Positions 16,942 through 27,315 of a stretch of DNA of 64,000 nucleotides are shown here, piece by piece. The first letter of the stretch is position 1. Each line of letters starts with the position of its first letter. Source of the DNA: Pseudomonas paraglycinae (lineage in GTDB: Bacteria > Pseudomonadota > Gammaproteobacteria > Pseudomonadales > Pseudomonadaceae); NCBI RefSeq assembly GCF_021601625.1, contig NZ_BQHR01000005.1, positions 1 through 64,000 of the forward strand. Reading direction: 5' to 3'. The notes under the pieces were generated by a model that saw nothing but the letters and a program-made list of their open reading frames with translations, made no database searches and was not told the DNA's origin. The position numbers were made by a program, and so were the translations under genes.

Positions 16942-17810
16942 TGGCCGCTCTTGGCCGGGTAGAAACCGTCAGACAGGGCCTTCAGCGCTGCCGGCAAACG
17001 CGGCCCGAGCCCGCCCACCAGCAGCGTCGGGTCCAGCTCCAGCACACGTCCGGTCTTGGCCGCACGGCTGGAATTGAGGATCGGGTTTTCCTTAAATAGA
17101 GCCGCTTTCGCCGCCTCACCAGTTAGCGCACGGTCAGCGAACACCAGCACTTCAGGATCGAGACTGGCCAGGGATTCCACGGAAAACGGTTTGTAACCGG
17201 TGTGGGTCGCAAGGTTATGCCCGCCCGCCTGCTGCAGCAGCCAGTCGGCGGCGGTGTCCTTGCCGGCGATCAGCGGTTTGCCGCCGGCATGTCCAAGCAG
17301 CAACAGCACGCCCTGCGCTTTCTGTTTAGTCTGCGCTTGCGCCACACGCGCCTTTTGCGCATCAAGTTGCTGTTGATAACGTTGCAGCAGCTGCACGGCC
17401 TGGCTTTCAGCGCCCAGCAACCGTCCCAGATGGGTAACGTTTTTTTCCAATGTCGGCAGATCCGGCTGAGCCGAGAACAGTTCCACCTGCACCTTGGCAC
17501 TGCGAACTTGCGAAATCACTGGCGGCGGGCCCATTTCTTCGGTGCCGATCAGGATGTCCGGGCGCAGGCTGAGAATGCCTTCGGCCGACAGGCTGCGCTG
17601 ATAGCCGATGCTCGGCAGCGACTTGAGAGACTCGGGATGCTGGCTGGTGGTGTCGACGCCTACCAGTTTGGCCTCGCCACCCAGCGCACTCACCCACTCC
17701 GACAACGCGCCGCCGGCGCTGACCCAACGTTGCGGCAACTCGGCCGCTGCAGCCTGGTGGCTGACCAAAAGTCCGACACACAGCACGGCAACGCGGGTAC
17801 TCAGGCGCAT
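16938..17810 (-). CDS. phuT: Haem ABC transporter periplasmic binding protein
   Basis: Periplasmic haem carrier of 290 residues with a signal peptide (about 1-23, ending in an Ala run) and the class III binding-protein fold (a G-V-D-T-T-S-Q-H-P segment, then a central helix and a G-G-L-G-P-R-L-P-A-A-L-K end). The frame is open to 18269, but the upstream part overlaps the Rieske gene and has no signal-peptide character, so the ATG at 17810 is used. The promoter region carries a Fur-like box. No phuS or TonB receptor phuR follows upstream, unlike in P. aeruginosa. Confidence 0.92.
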   Translation of the reverse strand: MRLSTRVAVLCVGLLVSHQAAAAELPQRWVSAGGALSEWVSALGGEAKLVGVDTTSQHPESLKSLPSIGYQRSLSAEGILSLRPDILIGTEEMGPPPVISQVRSAKVQVELFSAQPDLPTLEKNVTHLGRLLGAESQAVQLLQRYQQQLDAQKARVAQAQTKQKAQGVLLLLGHAGGKPLIAGKDTAADWLLQQAGGHNLATHTGYKPFSVESLASLDPEVLVFADRALTGEAAKAALFKENPILNSSRAAKTGRVLELDPTLLVGGLGPRLPAALKALSDGFYPAKSGQ

Positions 17811-17902
17811 AGACAGCTTCCTTGAAATGTTTTCCCGGACATCGGGACGGCAGGCCAAGTATCCTCGGCAGCGGTCACCTCGCCACGGGTGAAGGCGGCC
17901 AT

Positions 17903-17930
17903 TTGATAATTGTTTGCATTTGAACGTCAA
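17903..17930 (-). promoter_or_regulatory. phuT promoter with Fur-like box
   Basis: On the minus strand TTGACG (17925-17930) and TATCAA (17903-17908) are 16 bp apart. The segment between them (17905-17921; plus strand GATAATTGTTTGCATTT) matches about 12 of 16 positions of the Fur consensus. Together this suggests iron repression of phuTUVW. Confidence 0.55.
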
Positions 17931-17972
17931 GCTCGGACATATCCGGACACGAGCCGACATTTGAGGATAGCC

Positions 17973-18290
17973 ATGAAGTTTCTTTGCGCGGGTGCCGATC
18001 TGGTTGAGGACGGCAGTCGCGGTTTCGATATCGACGGGAAAAAACTGTTCGCCGTGCGCCGCGCGGGGCAGGCTTATGTCTACCTCAATCGCTGCCCGCA
18101 TCGGGGCGTCGGACTGGAATGGCAGCCCGACCAGTTTCTCGACCCAAGCAACAGCCTGATCCAGTGCGCCACCCACGGCGCACTGTTTCTGATCGAAGAC
18201 GGTGAATGCGTCGCCGGCCCGTGCGCCGGGCAATCGCTGACGGCCATCCCTTGCCGTGAAGACGCGCAAGGGCTGTGGATCGATGTTTAA
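17973..18290 (+). CDS. Rieske [2Fe-2S] ferredoxin-like protein
   Basis: Small cytoplasmic iron-sulfur protein of 105 residues. Both cluster-binding boxes are intact: C41-P-H43-R-G and C65-A-T-H68-G, i.e. C-x-H and C-x2-H. It is a soluble Rieske ferredoxin with no attached oxygenase gene; a role in electron transfer is inferred and the partner is unknown. The ATG at 17973 is preferred over a longer open frame, because GAGG lies before it. It is divergent from phuT, so the Fur-like region could affect both. Its stop overlaps the convergent sfsA stop. Confidence 0.87.
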   Translation: MKFLCAGADLVEDGSRGFDIDGKKLFAVRRAGQAYVYLNRCPHRGVGLEWQPDQFLDPSNSLIQCATHGALFLIEDGECVAGPCAGQSLTAIPCREDAQGLWIDV

Positions 18291-19000
18291 CCGTTGAGCA
18301 GCACGTCCAGGCGCCGGTCGATCACCATCTCTTCATGGCTCAAACGCACGCCGTACGCCAGGACTTCGACCCCGCACGCCACCGCCTCGCGCAGCGCAGC
18401 GGCGTAGGCCGAGTCGATTTCCTCGGCCGGACGCACTGCTTCAATGCCGGAGAGATTGACGCAGTACAACTGGACCGCGCGAATCCCGTCCCTGGCCAGA
18501 TGCGCCAGCTCACGCAAATGCTTGGCGCCGCGATCGGTCACTGCATCGGGAAATGCCGCGACCGCCGTGCCGTCGAAACCCAGCGTGACACTTTTCACTT
18601 CCACATACGCCGGGCCCGTCGGGTAGTCGAGGCGAAAATCGATCCGGCTCTTTTCCTGCCCGTACGCCACCTCACGTTTGAGCCCGGTAAACCCGCTCAA
18701 TTCGCTGATGACACCGGCCTGCAAGGCATCTTCGACCAGTGCGTTGGCGCGTCCGGTGTTCACGCAAAACAGCCGGCCCTGCGGGGTTTCACCGACTTCC
18801 CAAGTACCGGGCAGTTTGCGTTTCGGATCTGTGGAGCGACTGAACCAGACCTGCCCGCCCTCGACCTGGCAATTGAGCATCGAGCCGGTGTTCGGGCAAT
18901 GAATGGTCAGCAACTCGCCGCCAACGGTTTCGATATCGGCGAGAAAACGCTTGTAACGCCGGATCAACCGGCCTTCTTCGAGCGGAGGATGAAAGCGCAT
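18287..19000 (-). CDS. sfsA: SfsA family DNA/RNA nuclease-like protein
   Basis: A 237-residue protein of the conserved SfsA family (sugar fermentation stimulation protein). It contains an N-terminal OB-like part and a C-terminal PD-(D/E)XK-like nuclease core with the family motifs C-P-N-T-G-S-M and Y-V-E-V-K-S-V-T-L. The cellular role is not settled: nonspecific DNA binding and effects on sugar fermentation genes are reported in E. coli. It starts in the stop of the aminotransferase gene (TGATG), so the two are coupled, and its TAA shares bases with the convergent Rieske stop. Confidence 0.92.
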   Translation of the reverse strand: MRFHPPLEEGRLIRRYKRFLADIETVGGELLTIHCPNTGSMLNCQVEGGQVWFSRSTDPKRKLPGTWEVGETPQGRLFCVNTGRANALVEDALQAGVISELSGFTGLKREVAYGQEKSRIDFRLDYPTGPAYVEVKSVTLGFDGTAVAAFPDAVTDRGAKHLRELAHLARDGIRAVQLYCVNLSGIEAVRPAEEIDSAYAAALREAVACGVEVLAYGVRLSHEEMVIDRRLDVLLNG

Positions 19001-20172
19001 CAGCCTTGCCAGCTCTTCAAGCCACGGGCGATACGCTCTACCGCTTCCTGTAGGCGTGGGAGGTTTTGCGTGTAAGCAAAGCGCACATGATGACCGGCCT
19101 GATAGCGACCGAAATCCAGCCCCGGCGTGAAGGCTACATGCTCGGTTTCGAGGAAATGCCGGCAGAACGCGAAGGCATCGCCGCCGAACTGGCTGATATC
19201 GGCATACAAATAGAACGCGCCTTCCGGCTCTACGGCAATGTCGAAGCCCAGCTCCCGCAATGCCGGCAGCAGGAAGTCACGGCGACGGCCGAATTCGGCG
19301 CGGCGCTCTTCGAGAATCGCGATGGTGTCCGGCTCGAAACAGGCCAGCGCCGCATGTTGGGCCATGCTTGGCGCACTGATATAGAGGTTCTGCGCGAGCT
19401 TTTCCAGCTCACTGACCGCTGCGTCCGGCGCCACCAGCCAGCCGAGGCGCCACCCGGTCATGCCGAAATATTTGGAGAAACTGTTGAGGACAAAGGCGCT
19501 GTCGTCCACTTCCAGCACACTCGCGGCGTCGGTGCCGTAAGTCAGGCCGTGATAGATCTCGTCCACCACCAGATGCCCCTGACGGGCCTTGATGGCTGTG
19601 GATAACCCGGCCAGCTCATCGCGGGTCAGAATCGTACCGGTCGGGTTGGCCGGCGAGGCGACCAGCGCACCGACGCTGTCGTGGTCCCAGTGGCGCGCCA
19701 CAAGGTCCGGCGTCAGTTGATAACGCACGTCCGGGCCCACCGGCACAAGCTGCGCCGCGCCTTCAACCAATCGCAGAAAGTGTCGGTTGCAGGGATAGCC
19801 GGGGTCGGCCAGCAGCCAGTGCTTGCCCGGATCCACCAGCAACGCACTGGCCAGCAGCAACGCCCCGGAACCGCCGGGGGTGATGAGAATCCGTCGAGGA
19901 TCGATGTTCAGGCCGTAGCGCGTCTGATAGAAGCCGGAAATCGCCTCACGCAGTTCGGGAATGCCACGGGCTGCGGTGTAACGGGTTTTCCCGGCTGTCA
20001 GGGCTTGCTGGCCGGCGCGGATGATCGGTTCGGCGGTAGTGAAGTCCGGTTCGCCGATTTCCAGGTGGATCACGTCGTGGCCGGCGGCCTGCAATTCATT
20101 GGCCCGCGCCAGCAACGCCATGACATGGAACGGTTCGATCGCACGACTGCGCGCACTGTAGGGCTGAGCCAT
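19000..20172 (-). CDS. Pyridoxal-phosphate-dependent class I/II aminotransferase
   Basis: A 390-residue fold-type I PLP enzyme. The PLP lysine is K234 in [12 protein letters not shown], and other conserved residues are seen in P-A-N-P-T-G (N176 region), D-E-I-Y and the C-terminal R-F-A-Y. The closest habitual annotation is aspartate/tyrosine-type aminotransferase (AspC/AspB-like), but the substrate cannot be settled from sequence alone. It leads an sfsA-coupled pair and is divergent from dksA across 334 bp. Confidence 0.88.
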   Translation of the reverse strand: MAQPYSARSRAIEPFHVMALLARANELQAAGHDVIHLEIGEPDFTTAEPIIRAGQQALTAGKTRYTAARGIPELREAISGFYQTRYGLNIDPRRILITPGGSGALLLASALLVDPGKHWLLADPGYPCNRHFLRLVEGAAQLVPVGPDVRYQLTPDLVARHWDHDSVGALVASPANPTGTILTRDELAGLSTAIKARQGHLVVDEIYHGLTYGTDAASVLEVDDSAFVLNSFSKYFGMTGWRLGWLVAPDAAVSELEKLAQNLYISAPSMAQHAALACFEPDTIAILEERRAEFGRRRDFLLPALRELGFDIAVEPEGAFYLYADISQFGGDAFAFCRHFLETEHVAFTPGLDFGRYQAGHHVRFAYTQNLPRLQEAVERIARGLKSWQG

Positions 20173-20506
20173 TGGCCTTCCTTCAACGGGGGAAAAGAAA
20201 CGATTCTACCCATCTGCCGGAACGAGCGAGAACCCGCAGCGGTCACAGCCTCAAGAACACTGGACTGTAACGACCCGCGCGTACGCTCCAGGATTGACTA
20301 AAATCAGTGATTGAGCAGGTTTGCAGCACCGCCGGACATGGCTTGGCAAACATTTGCAAGTCCCCTCGGCCACGCGCTCGACATCCGGGAGTAGCGCGGG
20401 TCGAATTGATCTGGTAAGTTCGCCCGCTTGCAGCCGCAGGGCCGGCAGGTGTCGGTGATGGAGCAATCCTGCGCAATGGATTACAAGAGTAGAGGCGGTC
20501 CATTTC
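20173..20506. other. Intergenic region between aminotransferase gene and dksA
   Basis: About 334 bp between divergent genes. It must hold the dksA promoter, but I see no convincing -35/-10 pair: TTGACT occurs at 20294-20299 without a fair -10 at the right distance. No repeat, RNA gene or alternative coding frame is evident. Confidence 0.4.
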
Positions 20507-20950
20507 ATGCCCACCCAAGCAAAGCAACAGGCAAGTCAGACACTCAGCGGTTTCGAACCTTACGTCCCTAAAGAGGGCGAAGAGTACATGGGCGCGCCTA
20601 TGCGTGCGCATTTCACCAAGATCCTGACCAAGTGGAAACTCGACTTGATGCAGGAAGTCGACCGCACTGTTGATCACATGAAAGACGAAGCGGCCAACTT
20701 TCCTGATCCGGCCGACCGTGCCAGTCAGGAAGAAGAGTTCGCCCTCGAGCTGCGCGCCCGCGACCGCGAGCGCAAACTGATCAAGAAGATCGACAAGACC
20801 CTGCAGTTGATCGAAGACGAAGAGTACGGCTGGTGTGATTCCTGCGGTATCGAGATCGGCGTCAAGCGCCTCGAGGCCCGTCCGACAGCCGACATGTGTG
20901 TCGACTGCAAGAACCTGGCGGAAATCAAGGAAAAGCAGGTCGGCAAATAA
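20507..20950 (+). CDS. dksA: RNA polymerase-binding transcription factor DksA
   Basis: Works with ppGpp in the RNA polymerase secondary channel to repress rRNA promoters and activate amino acid genes in the stringent response. The 147-residue product has the coiled coil with the acidic tip motif D67-x-x-D70-x-A72, and a complete four-cysteine zinc finger (C110, C113, C131, C134), so it is the canonical zinc-containing form. It is followed by a terminator and then gluQRS, the common dksA-gluQ arrangement. The rRNA promoters at 45-385 would be among its direct targets. Confidence 0.97.
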   Translation: MPTQAKQQASQTLSGFEPYVPKEGEEYMGAPMRAHFTKILTKWKLDLMQEVDRTVDHMKDEAANFPDPADRASQEEEFALELRARDRERKLIKKIDKTLQLIEDEEYGWCDSCGIEIGVKRLEARPTADMCVDCKNLAEIKEKQVGK

Positions 20951-20964
20951 TCCCGGCCTGAACG

Positions 20965-20996
20965 AAAAACGGAGCGTGCGAACGCTCCGTTTTTGT
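20965..20996 (+). terminator. Intrinsic terminator after dksA
   Basis: AAAAACGGAGCGT-GCGA-ACGCTCCGTTTTT is a strong stem-loop with a T-run, 15 bp after the dksA stop. It separates dksA from gluQRS, although in other Pseudomonas some read-through to gluQ is known. Confidence 0.85.
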
Positions 20997-21033
20997 TTCT
21001 GCCGTTTTTTGACTCTCAAGTAACATCGCCCTC

Positions 21034-21930
21034 ATGACTGCCAACACATCCCCCGCCTATATTGGCCGCTTTGCCCCGACCCCCAGCGGGCACCTGCACT
21101 TCGGTTCGCTGGTTGCCGCCCTGGCCTCTTATCTGGACGCACGCTCGGTGGGCGGTCGCTGGCTGGTGCGCATGGAGGATCTCGATCCGCCCCGGGAAGA
21201 GCCGGGCGCGCAAGCGGCGATTCTCAAGGCGCTGGAAAGCTATGGCTTCGAATGGGACGGCGAGATGGTTCGCCAGAGCGATCGGCACGAGGCCTACGCG
21301 CAAGTGCTCGACAGCCTGTTCAATCACGGCCTCGCCTACGCCTGCACCTGCTCGCGCAAACAATTGGAGCCATACCACGGCATTTATCCGGGACTGTGCC
21401 GCAATGCCGGCCATGGCCAGGAAGACGCGGCGATTCGCCTGCGCGTGCCGGAGTTGGAATACCACTTCATCGACCGGGTGCAGGGCGAATACCGCCAGCA
21501 TCTGGGCCGTGACGTGGGAGATTTCGTGATCCGCCGCCGCGACGGCCTCTACGCCTACCAACTGGCGGTGGTTCTGGACGACGCCTGGCAGGGCATCACC
21601 GACATCGTGCGCGGTGCCGATCTGCTCGACTCCACACCGCGCCAGCTCTACCTGCAGGAATTGCTGGGCCTGCGCCAACCGCGCTATCTGCATCTGCCAC
21701 TGATTACCCAGCCGGACGGCAACAAGCTCGGCAAGTCCTATCGCTCGCCACCACTGGAAGCCGATCAGGCCACGCCATTGTTGCTGCGGGCCCTGCGCGC
21801 ACTGGGGCAAGACCCGGGGCCCGAACTGGCCCACGCCACGCCGCAAGAACTGTTGAACTGGGGCAGCGTCCACTGGGATGCCTTGAAAATCCCGCGCACA
21901 CTGACCCTGCCCGAAGCGCAACTGCTGTGA
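21034..21930 (+). CDS. gluQ: Glutamyl-Q tRNA(Asp) synthetase
   Basis: Charges glutamate onto the queuosine of tRNA(Asp), a tRNA-modification enzyme derived from the catalytic half of glutamyl-tRNA synthetase. The 298-residue product has the HIGH-like signature H-L-H-F-G-S, R-F-A-P-T-P-S-G, the KMSKS-like K-L-G-K-S, and the zinc-site residues C-T-C, Y and C within about 110-132. It lacks the anticodon-binding domain, as expected. The dksA-gluQ order is conserved. The symbol gluQ or gluQRS is used for the same gene. Confidence 0.94.
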   Translation: MTANTSPAYIGRFAPTPSGHLHFGSLVAALASYLDARSVGGRWLVRMEDLDPPREEPGAQAAILKALESYGFEWDGEMVRQSDRHEAYAQVLDSLFNHGLAYACTCSRKQLEPYHGIYPGLCRNAGHGQEDAAIRLRVPELEYHFIDRVQGEYRQHLGRDVGDFVIRRRDGLYAYQLAVVLDDAWQGITDIVRGADLLDSTPRQLYLQELLGLRQPRYLHLPLITQPDGNKLGKSYRSPPLEADQATPLLLRALRALGQDPGPELAHATPQELLNWGSVHWDALKIPRTLTLPEAQLL

Positions 21931-22007
21931 CGACACTTGCAGTGGCGCGCCCATCCGTTACCATCGCCGCACGTTTTCGGGCACGCGCATAAAAAAGAGA
22001 GGCCGGG

Positions 22008-22184
22008 ATGTACATCTATCGCTTGGTCCTGCTTCTGGTCGTGGGGATCTACCTGTTTTCTCCCGCCATCATGGATTGGTGGATCGACGCTACGGGCGCC
22101 TGGTATCGCCCTTATCTGCTCTGGCTGATCCTGATTGTCGTGACCTTCATCCTGCAGAGCCAAAAAGATGCCGATGAGCTTTAG
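22008..22184 (+). CDS. cbrX: CbrX, small membrane protein coupled to cbrA
   Basis: A 58-residue protein (M-Y-I-Y-R-L-V-L-L-L, ending K-D-A-D-E-L) with two hydrophobic segments (about 5-21 and 36-51) joined by an acidic Trp-rich loop. It ends in TAG at 22182-22184, so its last 17 nt overlap the cbrA start (ATG 22168), which indicates translational coupling. In Pseudomonas a small ORF called cbrX lies at this position and is co-transcribed with cbrA. Its molecular job is unknown. The start ATG follows GAGAGGCCGGG. Confidence 0.8.
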   Translation: MYIYRLVLLLVVGIYLFSPAIMDWWIDATGAWYRPYLLWLILIVVTFILQSQKDADEL

Positions 22185-25122
22185 CCTGACCCAGATGCTG
22201 CTGATCAGCGCCGCCTACCTGGCCGCGTTGTTCGGTGTGGCGTGGATCAGTGAACGGGGCATGATCCCGCGGGCGATCATTCGCCATCCGTTGACCTACA
22301 CCCTGTCGCTGGGGGTCTACGCCAGTGCGTGGGCGTTCTATGGCACGGTGGGTCTGGCCTATCAGTACGGCTATGGTTTTCTGTCCAGTTATCTCGGGGT
22401 ATCCGGCGCGTTTCTGCTGGCGCCGGTGCTGCTGTATCCGATCCTCAAGATCACCCGCACTTATCAACTGTCGTCGCTGGCGGACCTGTTCGCCTTCCGC
22501 TTTCGCAGCACCTGGGCCGGTGCGCTGACCACGATTTTCATGCTGATCGGCGTATTGCCGCTGCTGGCGTTGCAGATCCAGGCCGTGGCCGATTCCATCG
22601 GCATCCTCACCGGCGAACCGGTGCAGAATCGCGTGGCCCTGGCGTTCTGTGCGCTGATCATTCTGTTCACGATCTTCTTCGGTTCCCGTCATATCGCCAC
22701 CCGTGAAAAGCACGAAGGGCTGGTATTCGCGATTGCCTTCGAATCGGTGATCAAACTGGCAGCCCTCGGCGGCGTCGGCCTCTACGCGCTATACGGCGTG
22801 TTCGACGGCCCGCAGCAACTTGAACTGTGGCTGCTGCAGAACCAGACCGCCCTCGCCGCCCTGCACACCCCGTTGCAAGAAGGCCCGTGGCGCACGTTGC
22901 TGCTGGTGTTTTTCGCCTCGGCGATCGTGATGCCGCACATGTATCACATGACCTTCACCGAAAACCTCAACCCGCGCTCGCTCGTCAGCGCGAGCTGGGG
23001 CCTGCCGCTGTTCCTGCTGTTGATGAGTCTGGCCGTGCCGCTGATTCTCTGGGCTGGCCTGAAACTCGGGGCCACAACCAATCCGGAATACTTCACCCTC
23101 GGCATCGGCATCGCCGCCAACAGCAAGTCGCTGGCGTTGCTGGCGTATGTCGGCGGACTGTCGGCGGCCAGCGGTCTGATCATCGTCACCACGCTGGCGC
23201 TGTCGGGCATGGCCCTGAACCATCTGGTGCTGCCGCTCTATCAGCCACCGGCCGAGGGCAATATCTATCGCTGGTTGAAATGGACCCGCCGGGCGCTGAT
23301 CGTCGCGATCATCATGGCCGGCTTCTGCTTCTACCTGATGCTCGGCGCCGAGCAGGATCTGGCCAACCTCGGCATCGTCGCTTTCGTTGCGACCCTGCAA
23401 TTCCTGCCAGGTGTGCTGTCGGTGCTGTACTGGCCGACCGCCAATCGTCGGGGGTTCATCGCGGGTCTGCTGGCAGGGATTGTGGTGTGGGTCGTGACCA
23501 TGCTGTTGCCGCTGGTCGGCAATCTGCAGGGTTTGTATATTCCGCTGCTGAACATGATCTACGTGCTGGACGACACCAGTTGGCACATGGCGGCCATCGC
23601 CTCGCTGGCGGCCAACGTCCTGATGTTCACGCTGATTTCGCTGTTCACCAATGCCAGCCCCGAAGAGGCCAGCGCCGCCGAAGCCTGCGCTGTGGACAAC
23701 GTACGTCGCCCGCAGCGCCGCGAATTGCACGCAGCCTCGCCGCAGGAATTCGCCACGCAGCTGGCCAAACCGCTGGGCGCCAAGGCTGCGCAGAAAGAAG
23801 TCGAGCAGGCCCTGCGCGACCTTTATCTGCCCTTCGACGAGCGCCGCCCTTATGCCTTGCGCCGCCTGCGTGACCGGATCGAAGCCAACCTCTCCGGCCT
23901 GATGGGCCCGAGCGTCGCCCAGGACATGGTGGAAACCTTCCTGCCGTACAAGGCCGGCGGTGAAAACTACGTCACCGAAGACATCCACTTCATCGAAAGC
24001 CGCCTCGAGGATTACCACTCGCGCCTGACCGGGCTGGCCGCCGAACTCGATGCCCTGCGCCGTTACCACCGCCAGACCCTGCAGGAACTGCCGATGGGCG
24101 TCTGCTCGCTGGCCAAGGATCAGGAGATCCTGATGTGGAACAAGGCCATGGAAGAGCTGACCGGGATTGCCGCGCAGCGGGTGGTCGGCTCGCGCCTGAG
24201 TACCATCGCCAATCCGTGGAAAGATCTGCTGCAAGGCTTCATCCACCTGCCCGACGAACACTTGCACAAACAGCATCTGGCCCTCGACGGCCAGACCCGC
24301 TGGCTGAACCTGCACAAAGCGGCCATCGACGAGCCGCTGGCACCGGGCAACAGCGGCCTCGTGCTGCTGGTGGAAGACCTGACCGAAACCCAGATGCTCG
24401 AAGACAAGCTGGTGCATTCAGAGCGCCTGGCCAGTATCGGTCGACTCGCAGCGGGTGTTGCTCACGAAATCGGCAACCCGATCACCGGCATCGCCTGCCT
24501 CGCGCAAAACCTGCGCGAAGAGCGCGAAGAGGACGGTGAGCTAACGGAAATCAGCGGCCAGATCCTCGAACAGACCAAACGCGTGTCACGCATCGTCCAG
24601 TCGTTGATGAGCTTCGCCCACGCCGGCAGCCATCAGCACAGCGACGAGCCCGTCTGTCTGGCGGAAGTGGCCCAGGACGCCATCGGCCTGCTGGCCCTGA
24701 ACCGGCGCAATTTCGAAGTCCAGTTCTATAACCTGTGCGATCCCGATCACTGGGTCGAAGGCGACCCGCAGCGGCTCGCCCAGGTTTTGATCAATCTGCT
24801 CTCCAACGCCCGTGACGCCTCGCCTGCCGGCAGTGCGGTGCGGGTCAAGAGCGAAGCCGGCGAACACACGGTCGATCTGATCGTCGAAGACGAAGGCAGC
24901 GGTATTCCGTCGAGCATCATGGACCGATTGTTCGAACCCTTCTTCACCACCAAGGATCCTGGCGAAGGCACCGGTCTGGGCCTTGCACTGGTCTATTCCA
25001 TCGTTGAAGAGCATTATGGACAAATCACCATCGACAGCCCGGCTGATGTTCAGAGCCAGCGCGGCACCCGTATCCGGGTGACATTGCCGCGCCATGTCGA
25101 AGCGACGTCCGCTGTGAACTGA
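22168..25122 (+). CDS. cbrA: Sensor histidine kinase CbrA with SLC5-type transporter domain
   Basis: Membrane sensor of the CbrAB system governing carbon/nitrogen balance and catabolite repression. The 984-residue protein has an N-terminal sodium/solute-symporter (SLC5-like) domain with about 13 membrane segments (1-500), a STAC-like connector, a PAS domain (about 620-740), a dimerisation/phosphoacceptor domain with the histidine in V-A-H-E-I-G-N-P (near 770) and a HATPase with D-E-G-S-G-I-P and G-E-G-T-G-L-G-L-A. It overlaps cbrX by 17 nt (an alternative ATG at 22174 would leave 11) and is followed by cbrB 22 bp later. Histidine uptake has been reported for the transporter domain. Confidence 0.96.
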   Translation: MPMSFSLTQMLLISAAYLAALFGVAWISERGMIPRAIIRHPLTYTLSLGVYASAWAFYGTVGLAYQYGYGFLSSYLGVSGAFLLAPVLLYPILKITRTYQLSSLADLFAFRFRSTWAGALTTIFMLIGVLPLLALQIQAVADSIGILTGEPVQNRVALAFCALIILFTIFFGSRHIATREKHEGLVFAIAFESVIKLAALGGVGLYALYGVFDGPQQLELWLLQNQTALAALHTPLQEGPWRTLLLVFFASAIVMPHMYHMTFTENLNPRSLVSASWGLPLFLLLMSLAVPLILWAGLKLGATTNPEYFTLGIGIAANSKSLALLAYVGGLSAASGLIIVTTLALSGMALNHLVLPLYQPPAEGNIYRWLKWTRRALIVAIIMAGFCFYLMLGAEQDLANLGIVAFVATLQFLPGVLSVLYWPTANRRGFIAGLLAGIVVWVVTMLLPLVGNLQGLYIPLLNMIYVLDDTSWHMAAIASLAANVLMFTLISLFTNASPEEASAAEACAVDNVRRPQRRELHAASPQEFATQLAKPLGAKAAQKEVEQALRDLYLPFDERRPYALRRLRDRIEANLSGLMGPSVAQDMVETFLPYKAGGENYVTEDIHFIESRLEDYHSRLTGLAAELDALRRYHRQTLQELPMGVCSLAKDQEILMWNKAMEELTGIAAQRVVGSRLSTIANPWKDLLQGFIHLPDEHLHKQHLALDGQTRWLNLHKAAIDEPLAPGNSGLVLLVEDLTETQMLEDKLVHSERLASIGRLAAGVAHEIGNPITGIACLAQNLREEREEDGELTEISGQILEQTKRVSRIVQSLMSFAHAGSHQHSDEPVCLAEVAQDAIGLLALNRRNFEVQFYNLCDPDHWVEGDPQRLAQVLINLLSNARDASPAGSAVRVKSEAGEHTVDLIVEDEGSGIPSSIMDRLFEPFFTTKDPGEGTGLGLALVYSIVEEHYGQITIDSPADVQSQRGTRIRVTLPRHVEATSAVN

Positions 25123-25144
25123 GACCGTCGAGAGTATCGAATCA

Positions 25145-26581
<1,437 letters not shown>

Positions 26582-26628
26582 ACGTTACCTGTCGAGTGTG
26601 CGGGCTACCGTTGAAGAGGTGAAAAAAC

Positions 26629-26654
26629 TGTTACCTCAGTCTTTTCACGTAACA
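26629..26654 (+). promoter_or_regulatory. CbrB-type upstream activating sequence for crcZ
   Basis: TGTTAC (26629-26634), 14 bp, then GTAACA (26649-26654): a dyad agreeing with the CbrB recognition pattern as I recall it. It lies about 100 bp upstream of the sigma-54 promoter of crcZ. Further half-sites, GTTACC (26584-26589) and GGTAAC (26670-26675), flank it. Confidence 0.7.
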
Positions 26655-26655
26655 G

Positions 26656-26693
26656 AAGCCGGGGTTATCGGTAACGAAACCCCGGCTTTTTTT
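26656..26693 (+). terminator. Intrinsic terminator after cbrB
   Basis: AAGCCGGGGTT (26656-26666) and AACCCCGGCTT (26678-26688) form a perfect 11-bp stem, followed by a T-run. It ends the cbrAB transcript and insulates crcZ. Confidence 0.88.
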
Positions 26694-26751
26694 CGACCTG
26701 CGAAAATGGTTATATCGACCTAACCCCTTGTTTTATTGGGGTTCGCAAAAG

Positions 26752-26768
26752 TTGGCACGGCACCTGCT
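26752..26768 (+). promoter_or_regulatory. Sigma-54 promoter of crcZ
   Basis: TTGGCACGGCACCTGCT has the -24 GG (26754-26755) and -12 GC (26766-26767) at the required 10-bp spacing. A transcription start at about 26779 is inferred. Confidence 0.8.
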
Positions 26769-26778
26769 ATATGTTTGG

Positions 26779-27145
26779 TACAAGAACAATAACAAGCAAT
26801 GCACAAGACAATAAAAATAAGACGAATCGACTCACGCACAATAAAAACAAGACGGCGAGAGGCGCAGCTAACTGATTCTTTTGGAGAGGCGTTGTATTTG
26901 GGGCTAGCCCCACGACCAGGCCGAGAACAACAAAAACTGTCTTAAGACAGAGCCTGTACTGGTTGGATCGCAAGATCACTGCAACACAGCGACCAAAGCA
27001 ATCCGTTTGCTCTTGGCTCCCGATTGGGAGGGTCATGAAGGAAAAGCTTCATGGCGAGGGCACTCAACAAAAACAAGAAGCCCGAATCAATAATAAAAAG
27101 AGCACGCAACTACTTCTTGGGGAGCTTCGGCTCCCCTTGTAGTTT
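26779..27145 (+). ncRNA. crcZ: CrcZ small RNA (Hfq/Crc-sequestering)
   Basis: Non-coding RNA of about 367 nt that titrates Hfq (with Crc) and so lifts carbon catabolite repression. Support: position between cbrB and pcnB, a sigma-54 promoter with a CbrB site, no coding frame in sense, and repeated A-rich CA motifs of the AAYAAYAA type (AACAATAACAA near 26782, ACAATAAAAA near 26810 and 26840, AACAACAAAAA near 26929, AACAAAAACAAG near 27066, AATAATAAAAA near 27091). It ends in the hairpin GGGGAGC-TTCG-GCTCCCC with outer pairing AACTAC/GTAGTT. The 5' end is inferred. The remaining bases to pcnB hold its promoter region. Confidence 0.88.
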
Positions 27146-27315
27146 CTCCTTTCTGGCAAATCCCCCCTTCTGACGCATCTCCACCCCCTCTAGACTGCGG
27201 CTTTCAGCGCAAAACGGCAGCGTCCTACACCATCCCTCGACTAAATGCTAGAATCCCGGCCCATCATGCGGTCATTCTCTGGTATGGCCGAACATTCCTT
27301 CAAACAGTGCATCCC

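Noticed and set aside
17811-18269. N-terminal extension of phuT up to 18269
   Set aside because: It would overlap the Rieske gene on the other strand and place the signal peptide internally. The ATG at 17810 starts a proper signal sequence.
26767-27036. An 89-codon leftward frame with hydrophobic stretches inside crcZ
   Set aside because: Antisense to the A-rich CA motifs of CrcZ, which translate as Leu/Val/Phe runs. The sRNA reading explains the region fully, with promoter, enhancer and terminator.
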